The position numbers were made by a program, and so were the translations under genes. Positions 25,738 to 34,162 of a stretch of DNA of 47,627 nt are shown piece by piece (the first letter of the stretch is position 1; each line of letters opens with the position of its first letter). Below the pieces are notes generated by a model. That model did not search any database and was not told where the DNA came from. It saw only the letters and a program-made list of their open reading frames with translations. Origin of the DNA: Verrucomicrobiota bacterium (GTDB lineage Bacteria > Verrucomicrobiota > Verrucomicrobiia > Chthoniobacterales > UBA10450); NCBI GenBank assembly GCA_003219695.1, contig QHQA01000009.1:1-47627 (forward strand). The letters run 5' to 3'.

Positions 25738-26087
25738 CGGCACAGTCTTTCCACGATGTTTGCCATTCGCCCTACCTGACGCTCGCCGCATTGCTGCATT
25801 GACGCGCTCACTGCTTCAAGCGGAGTGACAGCGATTGATGTGTGCTCGCGCTTTACGAGCGCTTTCGCTTTTTGAATCTCGCGTGTCCAACCGTCGCGGT
25901 GCGGGCGGGAGGGCACCGTGTTCTCTGAAATGTCCATATTGCGGGCAATCTCACGCAGGCCGATGGCACTTGCGTAGGCTGTACGAATTTGCTCCCAAAC
26001 ATCTGCGGAAATTCTACTGCACACTGCTCGCTTCGGTAGCGGCAATTGGCCGTTTTCTCGCTCGTCCATGTTCAAACGAACAGTCAT
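25728..26087 (-). pseudogene. Truncated helix-turn-helix protein, terminase-small-subunit-like
   Basis: The ATG at 26087 starts a protein of about 119 residues. SRISADVWEQIRTAYASAIG then LREIARNMDISENTVPSRPH form a helix-turn-helix in which a wing-like GWTREIQKAKALVKRE follows. This is like phage small terminase or recombinase-type DNA-binding domains. The C-terminal part (SASMQQCGERQVGRMANIVE) runs straight into the border of the 0.4-kb repeat and ends there (RLCRVP), so the original gene was probably longer. DNA binding is likely; role unknown. Confidence 0.5.
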
Positions 26088-26414
26088 TCCGCTTTGGGAA
26101 CAAAACAAGCCGAAGTGCTGCTGGAATATTTTTTGAAGTGCCGGGAGACCACGTATTACCGCCCTGCAGCCTGGGCGGCTTGAGGACAGGCTCAATCACT
26201 ATTCAGCTTTTCTCGTGAACTTCGTTCCTTCGTTTCCGTAGAAGAATAATAAAAGAACATATCTTATCCAACCCGAATCGATGTCTGCGGACTATTAGGC
26301 CTTCCAAACGGTGAGTCGGGGGGCCAGCAAATACTGCGATGTTCGATCTATCGGATACGACCAATGTTTCCATCTCTGCAAACACCGACCTGAACAGTGA
26401 AAGAAACACACAAA
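26088..26414. other. Gene-free stretch
   Basis: No supported gene. The minus-strand extension of the HTH frame to 26195 and the short frame at 26203-26409 have no recognisable pattern. Confidence 0.35.
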
Positions 26415-26903
26415 ATGAAAAAAATAATAGTACTCCTTGCCCTTAGCGCCTGCGTCGCGCAAGCTCGAGTAATTGATCTAACTCCTGGAGGCTACAATCC
26501 AGATGGACCTTTGCCACCAGCCTTCTATCAACTAATCAGGCAAACTTTTTTCGATGACGCCGCTCATGGATGGTTCGATACGCCGGAAGGCCGTCAGTAC
26601 ATCAATGGTTGGGTTAGTCTCTATGGCACCCTAAATGGTGGCACATACTTCTTTACCAATATCTTTAGCCTGCCGGGAAATACTCCGAGCGCATTGATCT
26701 GGTGGGATTTTACCGGAGAACCGGATGGATATTACTTGACCGGCATTCTAGTCGAAGGCTTTCAAGCCGATGGACAAACACCGTGGGCCAATATCTACGC
26801 CGTGCAAGGCATGGAGCGAATGCAGAGCCTCGGGGAGCACCTAATCACGCTGAACGGAATGGCGTCAATCAGTGATATTTCCTTCTACGGCCGCAACAGA
26901 TGA
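26415..26903 (+). CDS. Exported protein of unknown function
   Basis: The ATG at 26415 gives the signal peptide MKKIIVLLALSACVAQA. The mature part (about 145 residues) is aromatic- and glycine-rich and beta-type: WWDFTGEPDGYYLTGILVEG and the closing MASISDISFYGRN. Proteins with this ending often carry a C-terminal sorting tail (PEP-CTERM type). Here the frame stops right after FYGRNR, and passenger-domain sequence begins, so the tail may have been lost in the same rearrangement. Confidence 0.55.
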   Translation: MKKIIVLLALSACVAQARVIDLTPGGYNPDGPLPPAFYQLIRQTFFDDAAHGWFDTPEGRQYINGWVSLYGTLNGGTYFFTNIFSLPGNTPSALIWWDFTGEPDGYYLTGILVEGFQADGQTPWANIYAVQGMERMQSLGEHLITLNGMASISDISFYGRNR

Positions 26904-27382
26904 CAATAAATGGTATCGCCATCTGACCGTAGACAGCAATAACCTTAGCACTACCTTCTCTGGCGTGATCGAAGATGGCGGCTTCGGCGGGTCGCTGACC
27001 AAGATCGGTACCGGAATGCTCGCCTTGGAGAGAAGAAAATACCTACACCGGCGCGACCAATATTATCGGTGGCGTACTGCAGGTTGATGGCACCATTTCA
27101 AGCAACACATTCGTCAATCATGGCGGCGCGCTCGGCGCGGGCCAGGTCAGTGTGCTCAGTGTTCTTGGCAACGCTAATCTAAATGGATGCATCGATCCCG
27201 TGCTTGTAAACGGTTTTGTCCCCGAGATCGGTCAATCCTTCGCCTTTCTCGACTATGCGTCCTTCACTGGCTTTTTCCACCATATTCGGAACCCGGTTTT
27301 CGATCACGGTAGGAAACGTTGGTTATTAGCCTATAACCCGACGAGTGCTGTGCTGATCGTGATAAAGAACGGTGCCCATTAG
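26904..27382 (+). pseudogene. Passenger-domain (autotransporter beta-strand repeat) gene remnant
   Basis: The first frame (to about 27030) reads DSNNLSTTFSGVIEDGG, then GGSLTKIGTGMLALE. The next frame continues with ENTYTGATNIIGGVLQVDGT, SSNTFVNHGGALGAG and later YASFTGFFHHI. Together they give a passenger-associated transport repeat (PATR) and the usual C-terminal end of such a protein, joined by a +1 frameshift near 27025-27035. There is no start or signal peptide, so the 5' part is missing. It is a decayed gene end. Confidence 0.7.
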
Positions 27383-27789
27383 GGTCCGACAATTCTGCTC
27401 CTGCCCTTGAGCTTGGTCGGTTTGGTGACGTACCGGCAGAAATGCTGGCAATAGTTGATTCCCTGTAGTGTTTTACGGCTCTTTGAAAGCGCTCACGTGC
27501 GATACCCAAAGCGTAAGCCGTGCGGATTTCCGCCCATGTCGATGCGGGGATCGTCCTTATCTAAACCGTGCGCGCCCGTTTCCGCCCCCACCGGCCCTTT
27601 CCGGCGTTGTGATTGCCGCTCGCCAGAAACGGAATCCTTTTTGCCCTTCTTCATGCTGCACGGTGCGACCAGCAGAATACTAGACTGAACGTTAGCGAAC
27701 AACGCAGGACATCAGCAAAATTTGTTGTGACTTTTGTTGTGACTCAGCCACTTTTCGGGGGGATGTCGGACGCTTTTACCTATGAAAAC
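27383..27789. other. Gene-free stretch beside tRNA-Cys
   Basis: No supported gene. A 10-11-bp tandem (ttgttgtgact, twice) lies at about 27721-27743. If the island entered at the tRNA, an integrase gene would be expected here, but no recombinase motif is visible. Confidence 0.4.
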
Positions 27790-27861
27790 AGGCGGGGGCG
27801 GGAATCGAACCCGCGAATAGCGGTTTTGCAGACCGCGACCTTACCACTTGGCTACCCCGCC
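27790..27861 (-). tRNA. tRNA-Cys (anticodon GCA)
   Basis: Read on the minus strand, the 7-bp acceptor stem GGCGGGG/CCCCGCC, a short D-arm, the anticodon stem GCGGT/ACCGC with loop CTGCAAA (anticodon GCA) and the T-arm GCGGG-TTCGATT-CCCGC all pair. The discriminator base is U, the identity base for cysteine. CCA is not encoded. Confidence 0.96.
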
Positions 27862-27985
27862 GGTTGTGTGAGAAATGAGCGTAACGTTGGAGCACACCGT
27901 GTCAACGCGGCGAAGCGATTCGTGCCGACGAATATGATCGGTAAGCGATTTAGCGATTTGACCATTTAGCGATTATGTTCGGCGG

Positions 27986-29266
27986 GTGACCTCGCGTTCT
28001 TCCGAACTTGTCGCGCGGGCGCAGAAACGCATTCCCGGCGGCGTCAATTCACCGGTGCGCGCATTTCGCAATGTGGGTGGGGAGCTGTTTTTCGTAGCGC
28101 GCGGGGAAGGCGCGCGGATTTGGGATGTCGACGGAAATGAATACATCGATTACGTCGGCAGCTGGGGAGCAGCGATTCTCGGTCATGCGCCGAAAGTCGT
28201 CGTCGAAGCGGTGCGCGACGCTGCCATACGCGGATTGAGTTTTGGAATTCCCAATCCGCTCGAAGTCGAAATGGCAGAATTGATCTGCGAATGGATGCCG
28301 TCGATCGATAAGGTGCGGATGGTGAATAGCGGCACCGAGGCCACGATGTCGTGCATCCGCCTCGCTCGCGCGTTCACCGGACGCGATAAGATCATCAAGT
28401 TCGATGGCTGTTATCACGGGCATGCGGATCCACTCCTAGTCAAAACCGGCAGCGGTGCCCTCACACACGGCCGTCCGAGCAGCGCAGGTGTGCCGCGCGC
28501 GTTTGCCGATCTCACAATCTCGCTGCCATTCAATAACGCCGACTTGGTGAGAAAAACGTTTCAGAAAAATAAAAATGGAATCGCAGCAGTAATTCTTGAA
28601 GCGATTCCCGCAAACGCCGGTCTTTATTTTCCGAGAGAGAATTTTTTGTCTGCGTTGCGAGAGGAATGCACGACAAACGGTGCGCTTTTAATTTTCGACG
28701 AGGTGATTACTGGATTCCGTGTTGCGCGCGGCGGTGCGCAGGAAATTTACGGAGTTAAACCTGATCTGACTGCGCTCGGAAAAATAATCGGTGGCGGATT
28801 ACCGGTTGGCGCATTCGGCGGGCGCGCCGAAATCATGGATCAGCTTTCGCCAGATGGTCCGGTTTATCAGGCCGGGACGTTGTCAGGCAATCCGCTCGCG
28901 CTCGCTGCCGGTCTGACGCAGCTGCGCGAGCTTGCGCGAATCAACGGCTGGAAATTGCTCGAAGAAATAGGCGCGCAATTTGAAGAGTTCGCGCAGGCCG
29001 CAATCAAAGACGCGACCCTCAACATCACGTTTCACCGGCTCGGTTCGTTGTTTTGTTTGTTCTTTGCAGAAGGACCAATTGTCGATCTCGCAGGCGCGCA
29101 GCGAAGCGATCTAAAAATGTTCGCCAGATTTTTCCAGGGATGTCTGAAACGCGGCATTTATTTCGCGCCGTCGCAATTCGAGACTGGATTCATCTCGACT
29201 GCGCACACGCCGGAAGATATCGAGCGGACTGGCGCGGCAATGCGCGAAGCGCTGGGCGAACTATAG
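27986..29266 (+). CDS. hemL: Glutamate-1-semialdehyde 2,1-aminomutase
   Basis: A GTG start gives a 426-residue protein with hallmarks of HemL: IPGGVNSPVRAF near residue 18, MVNSGTEATMSCIRLARAFT, FDGCYHGHADPLLVKTGSGA, LIFDEVITGFRVA with the Asp that contacts the PLP ring, and LGKIIGGGLPVGAFGG with the PLP lysine at about residue 266. It makes 5-aminolevulinate from glutamate-1-semialdehyde in the C5 route to haem. It stands alone here, 124 bases after the tRNA gene, and has no visible Shine-Dalgarno. Confidence 0.95.
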   Translation: MTSRSSELVARAQKRIPGGVNSPVRAFRNVGGELFFVARGEGARIWDVDGNEYIDYVGSWGAAILGHAPKVVVEAVRDAAIRGLSFGIPNPLEVEMAELICEWMPSIDKVRMVNSGTEATMSCIRLARAFTGRDKIIKFDGCYHGHADPLLVKTGSGALTHGRPSSAGVPRAFADLTISLPFNNADLVRKTFQKNKNGIAAVILEAIPANAGLYFPRENFLSALREECTTNGALLIFDEVITGFRVARGGAQEIYGVKPDLTALGKIIGGGLPVGAFGGRAEIMDQLSPDGPVYQAGTLSGNPLALAAGLTQLRELARINGWKLLEEIGAQFEEFAQAAIKDATLNITFHRLGSLFCLFFAEGPIVDLAGAQRSDLKMFARFFQGCLKRGIYFAPSQFETGFISTAHTPEDIERTGAAMREALGEL

Positions 29267-29320
29267 TGGCAGGCGTGCCGCCTGCAATCTTGGTTTGCTG
29301 CAACCCGGCATTTCCCTTTT

Positions 29321-29402
29321 GTCATTCCGAGCGAAGTCGAGGAATCTCTTGATTGAATCCCATCAAACGCCGAGAGATGTCTCGGCTTCGCCCGACATGA
29401 CA
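29321..29402. repeat. Paired inverted-repeat element, copy C
   Basis: Left arm gtcattccgagcgaagtcga then ggaatctct; right arm gagatgtctcggcttcgccc then gacatgaca; the spacer is only ~20 bases. The ATG of the glycosyltransferase gene (29397) is in the right arm. Confidence 0.75.
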
Positions 29403-31991
29403 ACCATAGCCAACTCGCGAGTTCGCCCTGCTGCGAAATTTTTTTCCGACGGCGACCGGAAGTTTTTTGTCAAAGGCGTTACGTACGGGCCTTTCAAGCC
29501 GGATGCGGAAGGCAACTATCTTGGCCGACCGGAGCAGGTCGATATTGATCTGGCTCTCATGCGGCGGGCTGGTCTGAATGTTGTGCGGATTTATCATGCG
29601 CCGCCCCGCTGGTTCCTGGAGCGTTGCGCTGCTGCCGGGATGCGCGTGCTGGTGACGCTGCCTTGGGAAAAACATATCGAGTTCCTGCGTGAACGATCCA
29701 TCCGCAAGCAAATTGTGGAGAACGTTCGCACAGCCGTTAAGGCGCACGCGGGACATCCGGCAATTTTCGGTTACCTCGTTGGGAACGAAATCTGCAGCAC
29801 CATGGCACGCTGGCTCGGGGCGCGTCGCGTGATTGAATTTGTAGAGGAGTTGATTCGGATTGGCCGGGCAATTGATCCGGAGGCGCTCTTTTCCTATGCC
29901 ACGTATCCGCCAACGGAATATCTCCTGCCGCAGAACGCCGACTTCTGCTGTTTCAATGTTTACCTGCACAACCAGCGCGATTTCGAGGGTTACCTGCTGC
30001 GGCTGCAAAATCTCACCGGCGAACGTCCGCTGATCCTGGGCGAATTCGGCATGGACACCATCCGGCATTCGCATAACGAGCAGGCGGAGATGCTCGGCTG
30101 GCATATCGACAGCGTGGTCAAGTGCGGCCTTGCCGGAACCATTCTGTTTACGTGGACGGACGAATGGTTCACTGGCGGCCAGGAAATCAGCGATTGGGCA
30201 TTTGGCATCGTCACGCGCGAGCGCGAACCAAAGAAAGCATTCTACACGCTCGAAGAAAAACTGGGGCGCAACGATTCCGCTTTGCCGCGTCGCCCGCTAC
30301 CCCGGACGCCGTTCGTCTCAGTAATTGTCTGTTCGTACAACGGCGCGGCTACACTGGCGAGCTGCCTCGATTCGTTAGGCAAACTCAATTATCCCGAGTA
30401 TGAAGTGATTCTGGTCGATGATGGTTCGACCGATGATACGGCATACATTGCCGCGCAGTTTCCCCGGGTGCGCTACATTCATCAGAGCAATCACGGACTA
30501 AGTCACGCCCGCAACACCGGAGCCGCCGCGGCCAAAGGCGACGTGGTGGCGTACACCGATTCCGACTGCATGGCGGACGTGGACTGGCTCTATTATTTGA
30601 TCGGCGCGCTTGTAAGCGGCGATTACGCCGGAGTGGGTGGACCGAACATCACTCCACCGGCACAAAATTGGATTCAGGCATGCGTTGCAGCAGCGCCCGG
30701 CGGCCCTAGTCATGTGTTGCTTACCGACACAATCGCCGAGCACATCCCGGGCTGTAACATGGCGTTTTATCGCTGGGCATACGAAGGCGTAGGCGGTTTC
30801 GATCCCGAGTACCACAAGGCCGGGGACGATGTTGATTTTTGCTGGCGAATTCAACAGGCTGGTTGGGTCATCGGTTTCAGTCCAACCGCAATCGTCTGGC
30901 ATTATCGGCGGTTTACGCTTCGTGCTTTCTTGAAACAGCAGGATGGCTACGGCGAAGCGGAATCTTTGCTGCGTTTCAAACATTTGATTTTTTTCGGCCC
31001 GACCGGCACCGCGAAATGGCGCGGCCAAATTTATGGGACGCCGCGCTTCAGCTGGTTCATTAATCGTCCGGTGATTTATCACGGAATTTTCGGTGAAGGA
31101 TTTTTCCAGTCGATTTATCCAGCGCCGCAATCAGACGTCGCCGCGTACCTGAGCAGCATTGAGTGGATCGCGCTGACGATCTTTCTTTTTGGCCTGGGAA
31201 TTTTTCTGCCCGCGCTGCGCATCGTCCCTTACCTCATGTTGGGGGGAACTCTTTGCGTGGCGCTTTCGTACATGGTGCGGGCGCAAATCGAGCCGAAATT
31301 CGATACCGTCGGCGCACGACTGCTGGTGATGCTGCTGGCATTTGCGCAGCCGCTTGTCCGCGGGTTTTCGCGCTATTTTACCTGGCTGCGTTTCAAGCGC
31401 ACGCCGGCAAGCGTGATTCGACGGCATGAGCATCTGCCGGAACGCGCCCGCCTAGCAGGGAGCCTGAGTCGCCGAATTTTTTGGAGCGAGCAGGGGAGGG
31501 ACCGCCACTATTTGCTTGGCGCCATGTTTCAGTTACTCGACGAAGAAGGCTGGCGCTACTCGACCGACAGCGGATGGAACGAGTGGGACATTCAAATCTA
31601 CGGCAATTTCTGGTGGAGCATTACGCTTCAAACGGTCACCGAATACCACGGCAGCGGGAAATGTTTAACGCGGGTAAGGCTTCGGGACCGATTGGTGACT
31701 ACCACCGTGATTTTGAATCTCATTGCATTGGCGCTGTTAGTGTATCGGCAGATCAATATTTCCCATGTCGATCTATGGTTCATGGTTCCCTACGCGCTTT
31801 TTCTCGTGTTTCTTGCGACGCGCGCGCGCGCATTAAAATCGCGAGTTACCGAGTTGGTTGATCTTGCGGCCCAGCGCGCAGGTCTGGAGCGGGTCCTGCG
31901 CAAAAGGAAAGTCGCTGCTCCAACAGCAGTGCCAGAGGCCCAAGTTCCAGTGAACGCGACCGATCCCGCGTCGCCGCAGTTGCCTGGGTAG
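29397..31991 (+). CDS. Bifunctional GH-like / GT2 membrane glycosyltransferase
   Basis: The ATG at 29397 is preferred; the frame upstream translates the repeat (FRAKSRNLLI...SASPD). Residues ~15-290 form a TIM-barrel like GH2/GH5 enzymes (FFVKGVTYGPF, HPAIFGYLVGNE with the acid/base Glu, LILGEFGMDT with the nucleophile Glu). Residues ~300-560 are a family 2 glycosyltransferase: VSVIVCSYNGAATL, VDDGSTDDT, then AYTDSDC (DxD-like) and HKAGDDVDFCWRIQQAGW. Several membrane helices follow (about 580-640, 780-810). It likely makes, and perhaps trims, a surface polysaccharide. The stop codon TAG lies in the first bases of a 132-bp palindromic element. Confidence 0.85.
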   Translation: MTTIANSRVRPAAKFFSDGDRKFFVKGVTYGPFKPDAEGNYLGRPEQVDIDLALMRRAGLNVVRIYHAPPRWFLERCAAAGMRVLVTLPWEKHIEFLRERSIRKQIVENVRTAVKAHAGHPAIFGYLVGNEICSTMARWLGARRVIEFVEELIRIGRAIDPEALFSYATYPPTEYLLPQNADFCCFNVYLHNQRDFEGYLLRLQNLTGERPLILGEFGMDTIRHSHNEQAEMLGWHIDSVVKCGLAGTILFTWTDEWFTGGQEISDWAFGIVTREREPKKAFYTLEEKLGRNDSALPRRPLPRTPFVSVIVCSYNGAATLASCLDSLGKLNYPEYEVILVDDGSTDDTAYIAAQFPRVRYIHQSNHGLSHARNTGAAAAKGDVVAYTDSDCMADVDWLYYLIGALVSGDYAGVGGPNITPPAQNWIQACVAAAPGGPSHVLLTDTIAEHIPGCNMAFYRWAYEGVGGFDPEYHKAGDDVDFCWRIQQAGWVIGFSPTAIVWHYRRFTLRAFLKQQDGYGEAESLLRFKHLIFFGPTGTAKWRGQIYGTPRFSWFINRPVIYHGIFGEGFFQSIYPAPQSDVAAYLSSIEWIALTIFLFGLGIFLPALRIVPYLMLGGTLCVALSYMVRAQIEPKFDTVGARLLVMLLAFAQPLVRGFSRYFTWLRFKRTPASVIRRHEHLPERARLAGSLSRRIFWSEQGRDRHYLLGAMFQLLDEEGWRYSTDSGWNEWDIQIYGNFWWSITLQTVTEYHGSGKCLTRVRLRDRLVTTTVILNLIALALLVYRQINISHVDLWFMVPYALFLVFLATRARALKSRVTELVDLAAQRAGLERVLRKRKVAAPTAVPEAQVPVNATDPASPQLPG

Positions 31992-32119
31992 CGCACGCGT
32001 CCCGCCTGTTGGCGATTGCGTCCTCGCGATCGCGGACTTTCGCGGGCGCTCAGGTCCCCCTCAAAGGAAAGACTGTTTCGGCGCGACGCCGAAACCAACA
32101 CGCGAGACGCGTGCGCTAC
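31988..32119. repeat. 132-bp palindromic element, relative of the purL inserts
   Basis: The termini gtagcgcacgcgtc and gacgcgtgcgctac are perfect 14-bp inverted repeats, and the outer bases gtagcgca/gcatgcgtccc are shared with the 89-bp elements in purL. It lies between the glycosyltransferase and the 3' end of purM and supplies the glycosyltransferase stop codon (TAG at 31989-31991). Confidence 0.75.
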
Positions 32120-32128
32120 CCCTCAGCC

Positions 32129-33151
32129 TCAGAACAACAAACGCGCTATTCCTGATCCGCGCTCGATGCGGCCAATTCGTTTTGCCCTCAAGAGCGACAT
32201 CGCGCGCTGTGCATTTTGCTCCGCGACAATCGCCGCCATCCCAATGCCCATGTTGAAGACCTGATACATTTCCCGACGATCGACGTTTCCGTTTTGTTGC
32301 AGGATTTGGAAGATCCGCGGGACGCGCCAGCTTTTAGTTTCAATTATTGCATCGCAATTCGGCGGGAGAATCCGCGGCAGATTGTCGATGAGACCGCCGC
32401 CAGTGATATGGGCGAGACCTTTGATTACGCCGCTAGGAACTTTTGCCACGAGCGGCTGATAATTTTTGTGCACGCGCAGCAATTCTTGGCCAACGCCGAT
32501 TGCAGATCCTGGGAGACGTGAAGTGACTTTCAGCCGCATTTTGTCGAATAGGATCTTTCGCGCTAGCGAGTAACCGTTTGTGTGAAGACCGTTTGAAGTG
32601 AGACCGAGAATGACGTCGCCCGGCTGGATTTTACTGCCATCGATGATTTTCGCTCGATCGACGACGCCTACGATGCAACCGGCAAGATCGTATTCGCCTT
32701 TGCGATACATCCCAGGCAGCTGCGCGGTCTCGCCACCGAGCAAGACGCAACCGGCCGATCGGCACGCTCGCGAAAGTCCACGTAACAGTTCGCGGAAAAC
32801 TTTCGGTTCGAGTTTTGCGCAGCCGATGTAATCCAAAAAGAAAAGTGGACGCGCGCCAACAACCGCGATGTCGTTGACACAATGATTCACCATGTCGGCC
32901 CCGACGGTATCGTGTCGATCCAACGCGAATGCGATCTTCAGTTTGGTGCCGACGCTGTCGATGCTTGAAACCAAAACCGGCTCGCGCATTCCGGAAAAAT
33001 TCGCGCGCAACAATCCGCCGAACCCGCCGATCTTGCCGAGCACAGACGGCCCGTGCGTTTGCCTAACGAGCGATTGGATCTGCCGCTTGAGTTTATTCGC
33101 GAGATCGACATCAACGCCCGCGCGCGCATAAGCCTTTTTCGTTTTTGTCAT
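32129..33151 (-). CDS. purM: Phosphoribosylformylglycinamidine cyclo-ligase
   Basis: The protein of 340 residues has the PurM hallmarks: SSIDSVGTKLKIAF near residue 62, MVNHCVNDIAVVGARPLFFLDYIG, LLGGETAQLPGMY, GLTSNGLHTNGYSLARKI and LAHITGGGLIDNLPRIL. PurM closes the imidazole ring to give AIR in purine synthesis. The ATG at 33151 lies in the arm of an inverted-repeat element and there is no Shine-Dalgarno. purL and purF are 5 kb away on the same strand, so the purine genes are dispersed. Confidence 0.95.
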   Translation of the reverse strand: MTKTKKAYARAGVDVDLANKLKRQIQSLVRQTHGPSVLGKIGGFGGLLRANFSGMREPVLVSSIDSVGTKLKIAFALDRHDTVGADMVNHCVNDIAVVGARPLFFLDYIGCAKLEPKVFRELLRGLSRACRSAGCVLLGGETAQLPGMYRKGEYDLAGCIVGVVDRAKIIDGSKIQPGDVILGLTSNGLHTNGYSLARKILFDKMRLKVTSRLPGSAIGVGQELLRVHKNYQPLVAKVPSGVIKGLAHITGGGLIDNLPRILPPNCDAIIETKSWRVPRIFQILQQNGNVDRREMYQVFNMGIGMAAIVAEQNAQRAMSLLRAKRIGRIERGSGIARLLF

Positions 33152-33207
33152 GTCGAGCGAAGTCGAGACATCTCTGTTTTTGATCTAAACGGCAAGAGAT
33201 TTCTCCA
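33147..33207. repeat. Paired inverted-repeat element, copy D
   Basis: The arm gtcatgtcgagcgaagtcga then gacatctct is complete; the second arm is only partly kept (aagagatttctccag). It contains the purM start codon at its edge (33149-33151). Confidence 0.7.
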
Positions 33208-33449
33208 GCCCAGGCAACCGCTCCGGTTGCCAATCGTTTTCAGCGCGCTCGGCGGCCTGCTATGAGGTCGTGAAGCCATCGCCGCCAAAATTTCCTGAAA
33301 CTTTTGCGCGGCAATCTGGAGAGAAGAGGAAATGAACGGCCAAAAATATGACTCCTCCCGGGCGCGCCGGAGCTCCGCGAGTGCGGGACGCAAAAGGCGC
33401 ACGATGAGAAGTCACCGAAGGCCAAAACAATGAAAGAAAACCAACACTT

Positions 33450-33935
33450 ATGAAAACAAAATTAGTTAAGAACATGCTGGCTCCCTTAGTGCTCGCGTGT
33501 GCGTTAGTTGCCATGGTTGCCACAACGGCAGCCGGGCAGGGCACGCAAGGCGGACGACTTCAAGGGACCTGGGAGATGCAGATAACTCTAAACGATTGCG
33601 CCGGTCACGTGATTAGGAGTTTCCCGTCACTAGTAGAATTTGCGGCGGGAGGCACGGTAGTGGAGTCGAACGCAGGGACACCGCAGGCTCTGAAGACGCC
33701 TGGAGAAGGTGTTTGGCGCCATACCACCGATAACAACTATGCGTTTAGCTTCAAATTCTTCACGTTTGATACTCAAAACGTCTTTACAGGCTGTACGATC
33801 ATTGCGGGGGAAACAACCGTGGATTCGACAGGAAATGCCAATACGGGGTCCGCAACCGTCAGCGTCTATGACGTAAACGGCAACTTGCTTGTAACTCTAT
33901 GTGCTGACACTGCTGGCACGAGATACCAGCTCTGA
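33450..33935 (+). CDS. Exported protein of unknown function
   Basis: Signal peptide: residues 1-29 (MLAPLVLACALVAMVATTAAG from residue 9). The mature part of ~130 residues is beta-rich: RLQGTWEMQITLNDCAGHVI, FAAGGTVVESNAGTP, GEGVWRHTTDNNYAFSFKF. It has the feel of a small lipocalin-like or calycin barrel common in soil acidobacteria and verrucomicrobia. No catalytic residues can be named. It is followed by a strong hairpin at 33946. Confidence 0.65.
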   Translation: MKTKLVKNMLAPLVLACALVAMVATTAAGQGTQGGRLQGTWEMQITLNDCAGHVIRSFPSLVEFAAGGTVVESNAGTPQALKTPGEGVWRHTTDNNYAFSFKFFTFDTQNVFTGCTIIAGETTVDSTGNANTGSATVSVYDVNGNLLVTLCADTAGTRYQL

Positions 33936-33945
33936 CCGTGATTAC

Positions 33946-33978
33946 GGGGTTTGGCGCGTCACGTGTGCGCCAAACCCC
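33946..33978 (+). terminator. Strong hairpin after the exported-protein gene
   Basis: ggggtttggcgc (33946-33957) and gcgccaaacccc (33967-33978) pair perfectly over 12 bases around a 9-base loop, 11 bases after the stop codon at 33935. No T-run follows, so termination strength is uncertain. Confidence 0.5.
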
Positions 33979-34162
33979 AGGTCAACCTCGTCAATGTTGG
34001 CGTAGCAAACGGTATGCTCGTTAACCGAAGCTGTTTGTTTAGGATTTTTTTGAAGAATGGCGGCTCGCGTTTTAATGCTGATGGCGTCCTTCGTGATCGT
34101 CGATTCTCGAATAGCCGGACAAGCTTGTCGCGCGACTTCAGATTTATGCGTAAGATGCGGAC

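Noticed and set aside
27613-27790. An integrase C-terminus next to tRNA-Cys
   Set aside because: The frame contains FVVTFVVTQP from a short tandem repeat, but no catalytic Arg, His or Tyr motif of a tyrosine recombinase.
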